This document shows positions 62,517-64,000 of a DNA stretch of 64,000 nucleotides, in pieces. Every line of letters starts with the position of its first letter. The stretch's first letter is position 1. Origin of the DNA: Pseudovibrio axinellae (lineage in GTDB: Bacteria > Pseudomonadota > Alphaproteobacteria > Rhizobiales > Stappiaceae). The stretch spans positions 930,001-994,000 of the forward strand of contig NZ_FOFM01000001.1 of NCBI RefSeq assembly GCF_900110875.1. The letters run 5' to 3'. A program made the position numbers and the translations under genes. The notes beneath the pieces are model-generated. The model saw nothing but the letters and a program-made list of their open reading frames with translations, had not been told where the DNA came from and searched no databases.

Positions 62517-63482
62517 TTAAACTGCCCCAAAGCGTTTTTTGATCTGGTGGAGTGCAAACAGGTAGACCAGTGAGAATACCGAGAGCAGAGACACAACAAT
62601 CACGGCACGGGCAGCACCCTGCCCGAACTTGAAGTTTGCAATTGCCATCTTGTAGGTGTCGATGATCAGCGTTGTGGTTGCGCTGCGCGGCCCACCCTCG
62701 GTCAGAATCCAGATAATCTCGAAGGAATTGAACGTCCAGATGATCGAAAGGATCGACATGGTGATGATCACTGGCAGGATTTGCGGAATAGTGATGCGGC
62801 GGAAACGATACCAGCGCGATGCGCCATCCACGTAAGCTGCCTCATACAAATCTCGCGGCACGCCCTGCATCGCGGCCAGCATGAAGATGGTGACCATTGG
62901 CAGGCCAACCCATACATCCGTTATAACAGCAGAGTAGAATGCGCTGTTTTTGTAGGCGAGGAACTCAAAGGGTCCATCCAGAATGCCTACATATTGCAGC
63001 ATACCAGAAATTATGCCGAAGTGGCCGTTATAGAGCCAGAGCCAGCCAAAACAACCAATCGCAATGGGAACAATCCATGGCGGCATCACCAGCATGCGGA
63101 AGATTGCGCGCCCTGGGATCGCTGCATTGAGCAAGGTCGCGCCGATTAGACCAAAAATGATCTTGAAAGAGACGGACAGGAACATCCAGTAGAACGTTCT
63201 GGAAACTGTCTGGCTGAACTTGCGAGAGCTGAGCAGTTTCTCGTAGTTGGCTGTGCCGATGTAGCTTTCACCGCCGATGTTGGCGTTGGTAAAGGACAAG
63301 CGGATTGTTTCTACCAGCGGCCATGCAACGATCATCATCAGATATAAAGCTGCTGGAGCAATCAACATCCATGCGAAGAATGCTTGTGAGCGTAACAGCC
63401 CTTTGAGCATCCCTTGTTTTTGTTTTGTGGAACCACCGCTCGCGCCTTCATACGGCAGCAGCTCACCTGACGCAGTCGTCAT
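62517..63482 (-). CDS. Sugar ABC transporter permease (MalF/UgpA type)
   Basis: Inner-membrane permease of 321 residues, the first gene of the operon. Six helices; AFFAWMLIAPAALYLMMIVAWP starts the membrane part and YEAAYVDGASRWYRFRRITIPQI is the EAA loop. The N-terminal 40 residues are hydrophilic. I chose the ATG at 63482 with GGGGAG upstream; an ATG at 63542 adds an unlikely tail. It faces the gntR-type gene across a 308-base region with a predicted promoter and operator repeats. Confidence 0.93.
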   Translation of the reverse strand: MTTASGELLPYEGASGGSTKQKQGMLKGLLRSQAFFAWMLIAPAALYLMMIVAWPLVETIRLSFTNANIGGESYIGTANYEKLLSSRKFSQTVSRTFYWMFLSVSFKIIFGLIGATLLNAAIPGRAIFRMLVMPPWIVPIAIGCFGWLWLYNGHFGIISGMLQYVGILDGPFEFLAYKNSAFYSAVITDVWVGLPMVTIFMLAAMQGVPRDLYEAAYVDGASRWYRFRRITIPQILPVIITMSILSIIWTFNSFEIIWILTEGGPRSATTTLIIDTYKMAIANFKFGQGAARAVIVVSLLSVFSLVYLFALHQIKKRFGAV

Positions 63483-63588
63483 GCGCTCTCCCCAATTCCT
63501 GCAAAGTACAGGTCCCCACCTCGCACTTACGCTTTCATGCACTCACCCCCCGGATTAATGCATGACGTAATTTAACGAGCTCCCAAAA

Positions 63589-63616
63589 ATAATACCAAAA
63601 CAATTCCATTTGTCCA
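63589..63616 (-). promoter_or_regulatory. Predicted promoter of the amino-sugar operon
   Basis: On the minus strand TGGACA (63611-63616) and TATTAT (63589-63594) are 16 bases apart, each five of six to the sigma-70 consensus. A GGTAT half-site (63592-63596, minus strand) overlaps the -10 element, the same pentamer as in the nearby repeats. Confidence 0.55.
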
Positions 63617-63709
63617 CATACTAACCACTGTCTGTGAAATATTTCTAATTTCAGCGCTCAAGCCGTGCAAATTTGGGTTTATTCCTAGTAAAACAGATGT
63701 GCGCTTTAC

Positions 63710-63755
63710 ATTGGTATTCAATAGGTATGTTTTTGCATTGGTATCAAAAAGGTAT
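63710..63755. promoter_or_regulatory. Tandem 19-bp operator-like direct repeats (GGTAT-N6-GGTAT)
   Basis: Two copies of ATTGGTAT-N2-AA-N-AGGTAT at 63710-63728 and 63737-63755, 27 bases apart. GGTAT starts at 63713, 63724, 63740 and 63751, so within each copy the pentamers are 11 bases apart, one helical turn. They lie between the sugar operon and the gntR-type gene and are the likely target of that regulator. Confidence 0.7.
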
Positions 63756-63790
63756 TATAGATATCTGGAATTCGGATAAAGATAAGCAGA

Positions 63791-64000
63791 ATGAGCGCAC
63801 AAGACGACAATCAGACAGACCTGTTCTCAGCAACATCTTGGCAACAGCGCAGTGGTGGACCTCGGTATTTACAGCTTTACCGCCACCTTGAAGCTGCCAT
63901 TAAAGATGGCCGTCTGGCAGCTGCAACAACGCTGCCTGCCGAGCGGGAGCTGGCAACGCTTACCGGTTTGTCACGCGTGACTGTGCGAAAAGCGATCTCT
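63791..64000 (+). CDS. GntR-family (HutC/NagR-type) regulator, truncated by window end
   Basis: The first 70 residues of a transcription regulator; the frame stays open to the window edge. After a hydrophilic start, residues 26-70 form the GntR winged helix: YLQLYRHLEAAIKDGRL, LPAERELATLTGLSRVTVRKAIS. The LPAERELA and SRVTVRKA pieces are typical of HutC-type members, which sense amino sugar phosphates in NagR. It is divergent from the amino-sugar operon, so it most likely controls it. The effector domain is outside the window. Confidence 0.9.
   Translation, partial: MSAQDDNQTDLFSATSWQQRSGGPRYLQLYRHLEAAIKDGRLAAATTLPAERELATLTGLSRVTVRKAIS

Noticed and set aside
1-64000. Mobile elements, prophage, CRISPR arrays, tRNA or rRNA genes
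   Set aside because: No transposase, integrase, phage structural gene, regular spaced repeat array or cloverleaf/rRNA segment was found on reading both strands.

Overview
The window reads as a chromosomal segment of a marine alphaproteobacterium, roughly half GC. The gene set (alpha-type CheZ, a short DUF1127 protein, an NptA-like phosphate symporter, TRAP and UgpC-type ABC importers, CioAB oxidase, a C-terminal GNAT fused to an acyl-CoA synthetase) fits Hyphomicrobiales/Stappiaceae, and Pseudovibrio is my best guess; this is inference from protein character, not from a marker gene. I see no rRNA, tRNA, CRISPR array, insertion sequence, integrase or phage gene. Genes are densely packed and codon use looks uniform by eye.

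Layout. 1-12.5 kb: cheZ, an L,D-transpeptidase, the glycolate oxidase operon glcDEF with a divergent cytochrome c, a GNAT, nitroreductase nfsB, an orphan LutA-like protein, fbaA, a DUF2332 protein and a GST. 12.5-24.6 kb: an amino-acid ABC permease and binding protein without an ATPase, a Na/Pi symporter, a DMT exporter, a LysR regulator divergent from a DUF1127 protein, an unrecognised 203-residue protein, rsmE plus a membrane class III adenylate cyclase, xseA, and a GNAT. 24.6-35.7 kb: a TRAP transporter operon (dctP-dctQ-dctM), a tandem universal stress protein behind an FNR-like box, a 905-residue acyl-CoA synthetase/acetyltransferase, an acetolactate-synthase-like enzyme, and an APH/P-loop kinase fusion. 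35.7-42 kb: feoABC behind a Fur-like box, a DUF805 protein, and cioA-cioB with a 43-residue DUF2474 subunit. 42-52.5 kb: a GpdQ-like phosphodiesterase, panB, a flavin monooxygenase, puuB with a class I glutamine amidotransferase, and a LapB/LapC-type type I secretion pair.

52.5-64 kb is one coherent unit: ten genes on the minus strand (two permeases, binding protein, ATPase, Gfo/Idh/MocA protein, NagB-II-like SIS protein, AgaS, ROK kinase, AgaZ, NagA/AgaA) that overlap or nearly touch, faced by a divergent GntR regulator whose beginning lies at the window edge. The pathway implied is import of an amino sugar or amino-sugar glycoside, phosphorylation by the ROK kinase, deacetylation, and deamination/isomerisation by either of two different SIS enzymes, feeding tagatose-6-P and/or fructose-6-P to an aldolase. 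The divergent promoter region carries a striking pair of 19-bp direct repeats (GGTAT-N6-GGTAT) that is a strong operator candidate. This locus, with an unassigned NAD-dependent Gfo/Idh enzyme and no aldolase catalytic subunit, is the part most likely to hold undescribed biochemistry.
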